From the NCBI GenBank assembly GCA_009760855.2, contig WPIO01000024.1, forward strand, positions 3,077,001 to 3,141,000: 64,000 nt of DNA, written 5' to 3'. Below, one piece after another: positions 9,690 to 20,625 of this stretch. How positions within the stretch are numbered: the stretch's first letter is position 1; each line of letters opens with the position of its first letter. This DNA is from Cristatella mucedo (Eukaryota; Bryozoa; Phylactolaemata; Cristatellidae). The position numbers were made by a program, and so were the translations under genes. The notes beneath the pieces were generated by a model. That model ran no database searches. It was given only the letters and a program-made list of their open reading frames with translations, and was not told where the DNA came from.

Positions 9690-11905
9690 AGTGATTTTTG
9701 GAAGTCTGTCTAGTCGCAATACATGCTTAGACTTTGGGTAAAAATGGAATCCGGAGAAATAACTCGTCAGACTCCGTTGAGTTTCTTGCCAAGGCTCGAG
9801 ATATGACCGGGTCTGATGAAGATCTAGTCAATTTCAAAGACTTCTTTTGAGTCTAGAGCCGGAAGCTCAAAAAGCCAGGGCTTCTTTTTTCACTCGAAAA
9901 CAGAAATCCTGCCAGTGCGACCCAAAACAGATTTATAAGACGGTAAACAATTTTCTGGCCACCTTTGCTGAGAGGTCTCACTTCCCAGATATTAACGGCT
10001 CAGCCAAAAGGTGTTCAGCCTTCTTTGCTAAAGGAATTGTGTACATTCGGGCCTCCATAAAGCCCCCTCCGACTAAAGCTATTGCTGAATTGCAACCTGT
10101 TACCTTTCTTGAAAGATTTTTCGAAGTTTCTGCATGCGATGTGGCCACCTTAATAACGTCTAGTAAAAAAAAAAGCTCATCTCCTGAGCACCCTATATCA
10201 TCATCTCTGTGGTCTTCACTAGCAGACCAACTCACCCCAGGAATTACCGAAATTTGTAATGCTTCTCTGAAAAAGGAGTTGTACACAAGTCCTTCAAATC
10301 GGCAATTTGTAGACCCATTCTTAAAAAGCCTGGATTTGACACAGAGGTCATTGTAAACTATTGCCAGGTTTCCCTTCTTCCTATTTTGTCAAAGATTCTT
10401 GAAGAAATTGTTTCTAAGCAGCTGGTAGCACATATTGAAAAGAATGAAATGTCAGAAACAATTCAATCAGGGTTCAAGCGGCAGCAGTCCACAGAAACTG
10501 CTCTCCTCCGTGTAACCAATGACACCCTGTGCAGCAACAATGACGGTAATGTCACGCGTCCTAGCACTGCCAGACCTATCTATCTAGCATTTCGATACCA
10601 TTGATCACGATGTCCCTACTTGAACGATTGAGATCGGTCGGGTAGATGGGGCACTGGCGTGGTTTAAATCGTTCTTGTCTGATCGTGTTAAATCCGTGTC
10701 GTGTGGGGGTCAGGTCTCATTCACAAGACCAGTCACCTGTGAAGTCCCTCAAAGGTCCGTCCTTGGTCCGTTGCTGTGCTCCATTTGCACTCAACATGTG
10801 GACAAAGTGATGAAGTTCCATGAAATAGGATGTCACTTGTACGCTGCCGGTACTCAGCTGCATTTGTCATTCAAACCGTCGGAATTCGCTTCAGCAACTG
10901 ATACGCTGAATGCTTGCCTTGCCAATGTTCGATCCTGGATGTCGGACAATTTCTTGAACTTAAACGACGATAAAACTGAGCTGCCGCTCATAGGATATCC
11001 TAAACATGTGGCTGAACTAGAACTCTTTGCTCCTCGAATGGGGAAAGCTGTTGTGCGACCATCACCACGGATGCTCGGAATTTAGGTGTCTTCATCGACA
11101 ACTGCATACATTTTCAAAGCTTAGTTAAGAAGACCGCCTCCACAGGTAGCCATCACGTCCGATCCCTATCTAAGATAACGAGCAGTCCTTCACATTAGCT
11201 TGCAAAAAATCTAGCTAGCTCCTTGGTTCTGTCTCGGCTAGATTATTATAATTCCTTACTGGCTGGACTGCCGAAAAAAAGCCTTTAGGCCACTGCAGCT
11301 GGCTGTGAATATGGCTGCAAGGCTAGTTTGCAAATCCCAGAGATTTGACCGTGCGTCTCCTTTGCTAAATGAGCTCGGATAGCTGCCGGTTGATAAACTC
11401 ACGCAGAGCCAAGTTTTACACTCACTCACAAAGCCCACCACGGCTTGGCTCCTCCATTCCTAGCTGAAAGGCTGCACCAGTTTTAGCCTCCTCGTGCCCT
11501 CAGGTTTTGTATGTACAATAAATTAGCTGTTCCATTCCCCCGCTTAAGGATCATTGGTGACGGAAGCTTTAGCTCTGCAGGTCCTAGACTGTGGAACTCG
11601 CTTCCACAATTCTTACGCAACGACAACTACTCTCCTGCTGCCAACAATGGCTCATCCTTTCCAGTGGTCCTGAGCTGCTACTTCCATGCTACTCACTACC
11701 TCAACTGCTCTCCTGACTCTGCTATGCTTACCACTCTCTCTTTGTTGCGTGAGACGAAGTCTGTTGGCTACCGAATGCGTACCGAAAGCCGCTTAGGCTG
11801 TGAGTGAGCTATACAAAACTCTCCTGCGTAACACCTAGATGGTCTTTGTGGCTTGGCGGGGCTACAGACAGAGAGACACTACATTATATTAAATTATACG
11901 CAGAG
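9690..11905 (+). mobile_element. LINE-B, longest copy, inactivated reverse transcriptase
   Basis: The plus strand carries, in several frames, the linker (QIYKTVNNFLATFAERSH) and the RT opening (LLPILSKILEEIVSKQLVAHI). Next come FKRQQSTETALLRVTNDTL, VPQRSVLGPLLCS, the catalytic box region, the LNDDKTELPLIG block, the WNSLPQFLRND C-terminus and the 3' UTR ending near an ACATTAT repeat. The catalytic box reads Y-A-A-G instead of Y-A-D-D. Frameshifts occur near 10356, 10604 and 11085. It is therefore dead. No endonuclease domain was recognised upstream, so it is probably 5'-truncated near 9690. Confidence 0.82.
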
Positions 11906-12079
11906 CCAGCGACGAAAAAAGCAGGCAAGTCGACGCGGCCAGCACTCAGCGAGATTCCTCGAGATTACGACTTTGAAGGATGTGACCACTGACTTTGAAC
12001 TGGCGACCGCGGTTAAATAGCCGCAATGCGGCAGTCAGCTGCGTTTATATGGAAGACTTTCATCCGGATCGACACCAAT

Positions 12080-12770
12080 TTTCCTCGTAGTTGGAACGTT
12101 TATGCGACAGATTTGACGGCCAATTGATTACCGCCACAGCCCGTGCTGCAATCCGGGATACTGGTATGAAAGAGGGTTTCCCCATAAAGACGCCAAGCCA
12201 TCATCCGCCTAAGTTGAGTTTGCCGCTTCAGTCATTATCATAAAGTAGCATGAGAAGAATAAAAATAAAACGAAGATAATCATTTAAAAAAGCTTTGTCG
12301 GGAATGTGAGCATTCTTTAAGTAATGTGAGCCGTTACGGGTGAGCGGGTTTATAGTGCTAAGTAATGTGCGCCGTTACCGGATTGTTGGCGGATTTGATA
12401 AACACGTACGGCGTCTTCTATTTCGAAAAAGCTCAAGCCTTGGCTGCAACGCATTCCATGCTTAAGACTTGCTCTGACAGCCTAAATATAGCTCGAGCCC
12501 ACGAACGTCGGCCATTTCTTTTTTGCATTGTTGTAAATAGCGAGCCCCGGGTTGTTTTTGACTGGTCAGCTAGACCGATGAGGAGCCAACAGGTAGAAAT
12601 GGGTCCTCCTTTCACCAGAGTCTGCAGACTCATTGGGTCCTCGCCCCTCCCCTTCCCAATGCGGCGACGTACGGTGACGCAGTAGCCCAACTCTGTGAAA
12701 AGTGGGCCCAAAATCTGTGCCGATTTAGGAGGGAAGTCCGCGGTGTAAACGCAGCAGAGTGAAATTTATT
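12080..12770 (+). repeat. unknown ~650-bp dispersed repeat, copy 1
   Basis: Aligned by eye with 60190-60880 over most of its length. Shared blocks include GAGGGTTTCC, TTGAG(T)TTCGCCGCTTCAGTCA, the ~42-bp subrepeat containing AATGTG..CCGTTACGGG (12322 and 12363), the GGCGTCTTCT block, GGAGCCAACA(G)GTAGAAA and the end block AGGGAAGTCCG. No coding domain, terminal inverted repeat or target duplication was identified, so its class is unknown. Confidence 0.75.
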
Positions 12771-12904
12771 TGCGTAACCGGACCTAGCCGGCCCATAAGG
12801 TGAGACCCTGACAGCTGTAGCTATTTTGGGTGACGGCCTATCTGCCAGTGAACCATTTCGCCGAGTGCTAGCTGTTAAAGACTAGTAACGAGTCTGCCTA
12901 GGGT

Positions 12905-15900
12905 TCGACGAATTACCGCAATCCACTCTAATTAGGGTAGCAACGACCAGACGTATGTTTCGCTGAGCTCAAATTTTTCTCTGATATTGTAGTACACTTT
13001 CGAATTTATCTGTCGACAAAATTTCATGTCGCTGCACGCATGGGCACTTATGCAAATGAGCTTTGGCGCTGGACGCCTGTACCGCAATCCACCGAAATCC
13101 ATTCTAGTTCTCGTCAAATCCACCACGAATTTGCTGCGAACAGCTCCTAAAAGTCTGGAATATCAAACTAAGCTACACGCACAATGTACCCAAAAAATGT
13201 CACGCGATTCCGTTTACGCGTTTCACTAAGTCCAGTGAAATAAGATTGCAGTGGCACAGGCCAATACCGCAATCCACCACAATCCACTGCATTCCACCAT
13301 GCAACGAAAGAAATCCTGATCGAAAAGCTCCTTTTTTTGATTGCATATGACAGCACACTCTGTGGCAAATGCCTTAAATAAAGTTCACTTAAATTGTCAC
13401 GGCCGTTCTCGTGCAATGCACTGCAATCGACTGCACTAGCCCGGGCCAATACCGCAATCCACTTCAATCCACAGAATCTACCGCATAAAAAAAATTGAAA
13501 TACATTGCGCCGAGCTCCAGCTTTTATTGCATATTGAAGTGCACCATGCTGTGTGCACAACCACGTAAAATAAAAAAAGTGTGCAATCTCGCACTGTGGC
13601 AACGGGCGGCAATCGCCTGAAATGACCTGCAAAACTACCACAATCAAACATATTCCACTGCAAATCATCCTCAAATCGCCATCGCCAAGCTCTACTTGAT
13701 ATTGCATATAGGACTAGTTCAAAGTGCATTTACAAAATTTCGCTCCATTGTGCTCACGCGTTCTCATGCAATGAATTGCAATCGACTGCAACGACCCGGT
13801 CCCATGCCACAATTCACCTCAATCCACCGAAATCCGCTGCAATCTGCTATACAGTGACCAGAACACGTACACTAGAAGCTCTAGTTATGATTGCACGCTG
13901 CTCTACTCTTCGGTTATTGTGTACTTGCAAAGTTTCACTGTAATTGCCTCGGCCATTCTGCAGCAATGCACTGCAATCGACTGCATCTGCCCGTGCCAGT
14001 ACGTCAATGTACCGCAACCCGCGGGAAAAACGACCAGAATACTTACACTTTAAGCTCTAATAGTGATTGCACGTTGCTCTAATTTTTGGTTATTGTGTAA
14101 TCCCGAAAATGCACTGCAATTGACTGCAATGGCCCGGGCCAATACCTCAATTTACAGCAATCTGATGCAAAATGCGCTGAAATCGGTTTCGCAATGCTTC
14201 ACTTTTTAATGCATGTTACAAAGCACACTAATTACTGTCAACCACATCATTTTAAGCAATTACGCTCGTACAATCTTGGGCAATGCGTGGCAATCTACGG
14301 CAACGGCTCGGCTCAAAGCAGCAATCCACTACAATCCGTGGCAAGTTGACACTAAATTGGCTGCACGAAGTGCCGATTGTCATCGCATTTCACATTTCCT
14401 TGTACTGAAAGTGAAATTGTAGGACTTTCAAGCTATTTTGCACGTTAATTGTCAACAATACACGGCAATCGACAGCAATGGCAGGGACCAATACCAAAAT
14501 CCATGGCAAATCGACGAGAAATTGGCTACACCAAGCTCCAATTCTCATTCCACGTAACATCTCACTGCGTACACACATACTTTCAACCAGCTCTGATCAT
14601 TCAATCTTGGGCAATGCATGGCAACAGACGGCAATGGCCTGGGCAAATACGGCAATCCATTATGGTCCATCGCAAATCACTGGAAAGTGACTGGGCCAAG
14701 ATCAAATATATCTTACCTGTCATAGCCCACTGTGTTGAAAGTGTAATCAAATCCTTGAAACCAATCGCGCACGTACAATTGTGAGCAATGAACGGCAATC
14801 GACAGCAATGTCCTGGGCCAATACCTCAATTCCCCGTGAATTGAAGAGAAATTGGCAGTGCGAAAGCCTCAATTGTCATTACATATAACATTCCGCTGCG
14901 TTGAAAGTAAAATCGTGGAAATATGAAGACGCTTTTTTTTTAACTGTCAGCAAAGCACGGCAAACAACAGCAATGGGAGGGACCGATAGCGAAATCCATG
15001 GAAAATTGACAAAATTGGCTGCAATAAACTGCAACTCTCATTCCACGTAACTTGTACCTGTGTGCGCGCATAATTCACACCCAAGATGCGCGTTCAATCG
15101 ACGGCAACTCGCGGCGATTGACGGCAATGGCCCGGGGAAATACGCCAATCCATAATGGATAGTTATAAATGCACCGACTGTTGCTGAGAGAAGCTCCAAC
15201 TTTTCTTGCGTATTGCACTGCACTGCATTAAAAGTGCAGCCACATCCTTTTATACAATCTACAAAGGCACAATCGAGGGCAATGCACGGCAATCAGCGGC
15301 AATGGCCCGGTCTCTGCAGCAAACTGGCACAAATTTCCTGGAAATTAGCTGTTTAAGTTTGTAATTATCCTACCGCGTAACGCTCGCTGTGGGCGCGCAC
15401 GCGCTGTCCTCTTTCGCGTTCAACCTTCGGGCAATCCATGGCAATCGACGGGAATTGCCCGAGACAATACAGCAATCCATGATTGTCCGTTACAATTACA
15501 AACGAAGCTTGTGGGAGAAGATCACATTTTTTTCTTGCGTAACAGTGTGCTGTATCAAAAGTACAACCGCGTCCTATCAACCAATCTTGAACGTACATGC
15601 GAGGGCAATGCGCGGCAATCGACGGCAATGGCCTGGGAAAATGCGGAAATCTATAGCGGTCCATAAAAAACAGACTGGACACTGCCGGGTGACGCTCCAA
15701 TTTAGATTTCTCGTTCGTGTATACTCTATTTTTGGTGCACCTAGGAAATTCCATTGATAATGCCAGCTCTCGGTCATTGCAATTTATGGCAAAGGCCCAT
15801 ATCAATACAGCAATCTTTTGCAATCCGTCGCAAATCGACTGCACCTAGGCTGTGCAAAGCTAAAGTCCACATTAGGTATTACATCGCACTTTTTTAAAGT

Positions 15901-15905
15901 GCGAT
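12905..15905. repeat. degenerate ~170-bp satellite array, about 17 monomers
   Basis: A core like GCAATCGACGGCAATGGCC, then CCAATACCGCAATCCA, recurs near 13418, 13600, 13768, 13965, 14106, 14280, 14455, 14612, 14785, 14950, 15110, 15275, 15432, 15605 and 15775. Earlier partial cores are near 12910, 13076 and 13259. Spacing is mostly 150-190 bp. A second conserved landmark, AAGCTCCAATT...ATTGCA, sits between cores. Monomers are well diverged. Within each core the CAAT tetranucleotides recur about every 10 bp. Apparent open frames are by-products of the array. Confidence 0.9.
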
Positions 15906-15952
15906 GTTACACGAACGAGAAATCTAAATTAGAGCGTCGCTCAGCAGTGTTG
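15677..15952. repeat. fold-back at satellite boundary
   Basis: 15691-15721 and 15908-15938 are inverted repeats with one mismatch over 31 bp. Weaker pairing extends the arms to about 15677-15722 and 15908-15952. Between them, 15881-15892 and 15896-15907 form a perfect 12-bp hairpin (ACATCGCACTTT, loop TTT). Satellite sequence is not found beyond this point. Confidence 0.9.
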
Positions 15953-16882
15953 GGCGTTGCTGATTACCGTCGCGCGCCTTGTTTCGGGTGCGTCCCTCGC
16001 CGTCTGGCGAGGCGGGTCAGGTCTCTACACATCGCGCACGCTTTACCTCTACCTTAGCCAGCCAGTGCTTCGCGGACGCAGCAATTCCTGCAGATGGCCA
16101 CCGCAACTCTGCCACCGATCAGCGAACGACGCTTTCGCAAAGACTCTCCTTATTTACCCGACCCGCTCGGCCGCTGACGCCACGTCGGCGGCTAGCTCGC
16201 GTACTGCCTACCGCTGCTGCGCTCAGAGCCAGCTCTGTTGACCTCCAAGCAGCGAGGCCCGCGGCGCGCTCTCTCCGTCGCGGCGAACGCGGAATTCTCC
16301 GTTCTACGACCTCCGACCTGAGGCCTTCGCCGGTGCCAATGAACGGCCTTTGCCGGCGGACACTGTCTTGCTGGCGAGCCGCACTCCCGCGAGAAGACCT
16401 CGCAGGCCAGCTAATGCGGCGTCGCTTATTCATATGGCGATGCCAGATCTGCTATGGGTACAGCGCTCATTTCAGGTTCAACACGGTCGCCAGCAAGTGC
16501 AAGGTCGCGATATAGTTCGCCCAGCTGCTTTAATGGTCAGAAAAAACATGGCCGCCTCAGCTCTCTCGAGTAGCTCGAGTGATAATACTTATAAACACTT
16601 GCGACTCTCACTTCGCTGGCGGCCCAACTTTAGCTGAGCCACACGACAAGCTGCCAAAAAATCTGGAAGACGAGCATGGGCGATAAGTTGTAAAAGAGCA
16701 TTAAAAAAAGGACGAATACGCAAGCAATTACGTCGAAATGGAATCTCTCGACTGCTCGCCATCTCAGGTGACGGCAGCCTACCGCAGTCGGCTAGTCTAT
16801 AATTGGGCGTACGGCGGCGGCGTACGATAGTCGGCTAATCTGTTGTTAGGCGTCTGCGAAGCTTTCCAGAATGATCGAAGCA
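15953..16882. other. GC-rich unassigned DNA
   Basis: CpG-rich sequence with overlapping long open frames on both strands (for example 15979-16515 plus and 16119-16433 minus). The frames are rich in Ala, Arg and Ser and lack recognisable domains, as expected of GC-rich DNA. A promoter or first exon is possible but unproven. Confidence 0.35.
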
Positions 16883-17010
16883 AATCGTCTGCTGCTGCCG
16901 CATCGGCCTGAATCGTCTGCTGCTGCCGCATCGGCCTGAATCGTCTGCTGCTGCCGCATCGGCCTGAATCGTCTGCTGCTGCCGCATCGGCCTGAATCGT
17001 CTGCTGCTGC
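16883..17010. repeat. 28-bp minisatellite, ~4.6 units
   Basis: Units start at 16883, 16911, 16939, 16967 and 16995 and contain CTGCTGCTGCCGCATCGG. Unit length is not a multiple of three, so a reading frame would shift with each copy, arguing against a coding repeat. A short (GTC)n run follows at about 17020-17035. Confidence 0.95.
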
Positions 17011-18009
17011 TACTGATGCTGTCGTCGTCGTCGTCGCTGCCGCCGCATCGGCTCAAATCCCACGGGCTACTCCGGGATGGCCGTCAGGCCTGAGCTATTT
17101 AGGCACGGTCCGGCAGGTCCAGGAAGGCAGGTCTGCTGTTCGCTGTCGCAGCTCGGGCTCGCAGTCATGGCAGGCGCCTTGTTGACACCAGCCTGCACAA
17201 GACAAAAAGCAAGTGCCGCGGCGCGACTCTTGTCACGCGGCAAGTCGCCCGAGCGAGTTTAATTCACTGAGCATCCGACGAGCATCATTCGGCTTCCGGT
17301 CAGCCGCCAGCACTATCGGCGTGAGACGTCCGCGCGCGCGCCAAATGAGAGCCACCGCTGCTGGCATTTCATCTGCGTCTTAAGTCTCACGCATCGCTAG
17401 GGCCCCCGAACGATTCGAGCTAGCTCGGGTCATTCTGTGGGACGTTTGACGCGCCACGTTTACGCTTAGTTGGACGCGCGCTCGCACGAGCGGCATTTTG
17501 CTTTCCTCAACCCGGACTTTAAAGGCTGCCGAGCGTGTTTTTTTCGGTGGTAGTTTTGGACCCGGAGATAGCAGGTTCGAAACTTCCGAGTAGATTTGCG
17601 TGGTAGATTTACTTGGCCGATCGACAGATACCCGCAGGCTGGCTTGTACTGAGCCCGTCTGACAGTTGGGCGCTCGATGGCAATAAGACAAAGCAAACTT
17701 TCTCCTAGGATGCCGCCGCCCTGCAGACGTTTAGATCGGCAAAATGCGTCCTCGCCCGCGAAGACGGCTCCCGTGCTCAAATTTTTCAACAACAAACGCC
17801 AGCGCTTCTCGGCGTGCCTAGCGAAGGCACTGGGAGCGAGCGAGCTTTTATCCTTTTATGCTTTTCGCCCGCAGGCACGCAGGCCGAAGCTGCGTCCAAC
17901 CAGCGAGCTTTCATAGGCTCCTCCCTCCCTCCCGACGGCGCTACTTGGCCTTTTCTATTACGGCGGTCCGCTGTAGGGCTCTTCAGCATTAAGAAACCTC
18001 CAAGGACCA
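17011..18009. other. GC-rich unassigned DNA
   Basis: No recognisable exon or repeat. Frames on the minus strand (17380-17795) overlap each other and lack motifs. Confidence 0.35.
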
Positions 18010-18185
18010 TTAATAATAATGCGGCACTTGGTAAAGCGCCCTCGGAGAACTCAATCTCTTTCTAGGCGTTTTACATTTGCTGAAAAGTGAAATGCAATTG
18101 AATCGTAAGTAAAATCGTGCTTGAAAAACAAACAAAATGAATAATATGGTTAGGGGTGACATGCACAGGGTCAGCATGCAAATTT
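18010..18185 (-). mobile_element. LINE-A 3' UTR and tail
   Basis: AAT repeat, antisense tail stem-loop and about 130 bp of LINE-A 3' UTR (GGTTAGGGGTGACATGCAC). It stops exactly where a similar fragment stops at 55965, after GTCAGCATGCAA. Confidence 0.85.
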
Positions 18186-19739
18186 CGCCATTGCGCCCGC
18201 GAACTCGCTGCGCGTTCCTCCTCTAGGCTGCGTCCAATCAAAACCTGACCTCGCTTCTAATCCCGCGCGAACCCGCCGCTCCTCACTTCCCGCAGGCTTC
18301 GAGCTACGTCGAAGCTTGCCAAGATGAAGGCCAAAAATAGGCCTAAAGTAGCCCCGAGCTATGTTGACAGTAAACAGAAAAGGACGAGTAAAATAGCACA
18401 ATAAAAATACAAATAATAAGTATTTATATATATATTATACATTTATAATCAATATATATATATTATATATAGTATATATAGTAAATATATATAATAAAAA
18501 TAGCGTAATAATAACAAAATGTGTCTTGCATTGCGCCCCAAGAGAGCTACGCTTTTCTATCGTAGCACTGTACGGCTGGCTGGCTGGCCGCAAGAGAACC
18601 AGAACCGAAGGACCGAGACTTAAAGATAAGGACAGAATCGTGCTCAGATAGAAGAACGGACAGAGCGGACACAAGAGGACGCTCGGTGCCGGTTAGTAGG
18701 TTAGGTTTTTTGTTGTTTGGTTAGTAGAGCCTCTCGTTAGTATTAAGCACTGCACCGCGAACAGGGGCGAGAGAGCGCGCGCCGGTCGCGCCGCGCGAGC
18801 GCTCGAGCGCGTAGCGTGAAAGCAAAGCAGGCGAGCGAGTCCACGCCGGCCGGCCGGCAAGGTCACGGGGCAAGCCGCTGAGCGAAACAGGCGCGAACCC
18901 GCAGCCGAGAGACCGTGGGCGCCGTCGGACAGCCAACAGCCCGTGCTTGCCAAGTTTAGGAGCTTCTCGGAACCTACTGTGGCTTTACGCAGGAAATACG
19001 AGGGCTGCTCGCATCGGGAGAACGCAGTAGTGCCGCGAGTTCACGCGAATTGCTTCGGGCTTTCGAGAAAGCGTCCCGAATCCGGGTGCTTCTGCGGCAT
19101 CCAGTGCGAAATGCACGTTGTCACACATACTAGATTCGATTGCAGCAACGATTTCATGAATTCGGTGACGATACAGCCAACCGCTAGTTAAGGCAAACCT
19201 AGCACTATTCGGAAACCGGAAAGCCGAGCCCTCAAAAAAAAGGGTTGCCGGACCAATACGCCTTTGGTAGGATTACCACGAAATCCAGATGACCGGTTCC
19301 GAAGTGACTTTCCACTCGACGATCACATGATCTCACGTCGGCTGCCTACTACTTTCTGCCAGTACCACTGCTGCAAATAATTCGGCCCTGCGTAAATAGG
19401 AATATGCCACTGACAAGCTGGTCCGTGCATTTGTGGCATCCCGTCTCGACATGCGGAACTTACTATTGGGCAGGTCTGCGTGGCCTCTGGACTAATAGAA
19501 GCTTTATGTGCAAATACGCTGCGATGAGACTTCGCATGCTATCACCGTGCTATATTCGGGCTATTTGCAGCCGTTTGACATGCTTCCTTTTCAGTACATT
19601 CAAAGTACACAGCAGAATAATAAATAGACATTTAGCCCTCTAAACCAATATCCTTATTATTATCATTGTTGATGTTGCTTCAATACTTAAATCGGACAGA
19701 TATGCAATCTTAAATACGTCAATGGGTTGGTGCAGAGCA
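18186..19739. other. unassigned DNA with a TA-rich patch
   Basis: 18405-18515 is rich in TATATA repeats. 18690-18950 is GC-rich with long minus-strand frames that have no recognised motif. The remainder shows no family match. Confidence 0.35.
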
Positions 19740-20240
19740 GTAATGTAATGTATCTCCGTCTGTAACTCCACAAAGCCATAAAGACCATGCGGGTGTATCG
19801 TAGGAGAGTTTTTGTATAGCACACTCACAGCCTAATGCTGCTTTCGGTACCCATTCGGTAGCCAACAGACTTCGTCTCACGGAACAAAAGAGAAAGTGGG
19901 AAGCATGGCAGAGTCAGGAGACCAGCTGAGGTAGTGAGTAGCATGGAAGTAGCAGCTCAGGACTGCTGAAAGGATGAGCCATAGTCGGCAGCTGGAGAGT
20001 AGTTGCCGCTGGCTGCGTAGGAACTGTGGAAGCGAGTTCCAGTCTAGGACCTGCAGAGCAAAAGCTTCTGTCGCTAGCGGTCTTCAAGAGCAGGAATAGA
20101 ACTGCTAATTTATTGTCCATACAGGATCTGAGGGCTCGAAGGGGCTGAAACTGGTGCAGCAGTTCAGCTAAGTACGAAGGAGCCAAGCCGTGGCCTTGTG
20201 GTTCAGCATAAGAACTTAGGTGTGAGCAGAAAGCACACAT
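19740..20240 (-). mobile_element. LINE-B copy, 5'-truncated
   Basis: On the minus strand: SYLAELLHQFQPLRALRSC, MDNKLAVLFLLLKTASDRS, CSAGPRL, the 3' UTR and an end in ACATTAC-type repeat at about 19744. Small indels break the frame. Confidence 0.82.
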
Positions 20241-20544
20241 CGCCGTGCTACTACGATGCTCGCCTTATGCTACCATCATGCACGGGAACCTATTGCCTGC
20301 GAGCACGCAAAGGTCTCGGTAGCTGGCCTCATGCTCATTCACTCACGCTTACCATACTACGCCGTCGCTGAACAAGGCGCTTTGATATAAATTTAGGCTG
20401 CTTGACTCGAGCCAATGTACACTGTATTTGTACAGGATTATGATCAACTAGACGTGGCCAGTGCAATCGTCAATGCTGTCGTATTAATAATTCTTTATGG
20501 TGCCACAAAGTAGCTTGGGCATTAAAGTATGAGCGCTATTATAA
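20241..20544. other. unassigned DNA
   Basis: Nothing recognisable on either strand. Confidence 0.35.
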
Positions 20545-20625
20545 TATCTCTCTCGTAACATGACCGCTTAGCCATTGTGGCTTTGAGAAGTTACAGACGG
20601 AGATGCATTCCATTGTAATCAATAT
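20545..20625 (+). mobile_element. LINE-B terminal fragment
   Basis: Contains the last ~70 bp of the LINE-B 3' end (GTGGCTTTGAGAAGTTACAG, then ACGGAGATGCATT). No upstream part remains. Confidence 0.6.

Noticed and set aside
15365-15844. 159-residue minus-strand frame in the satellite
   Set aside because: Recurrent peptides reflect the satellite monomers; the frame has no start or splice evidence.
12905-15905. Array of promoters with CCAAT boxes
   Set aside because: The CAAT repeats belong to a ~170-bp satellite unit. Without genes or start sites nearby, a promoter role is not supported.
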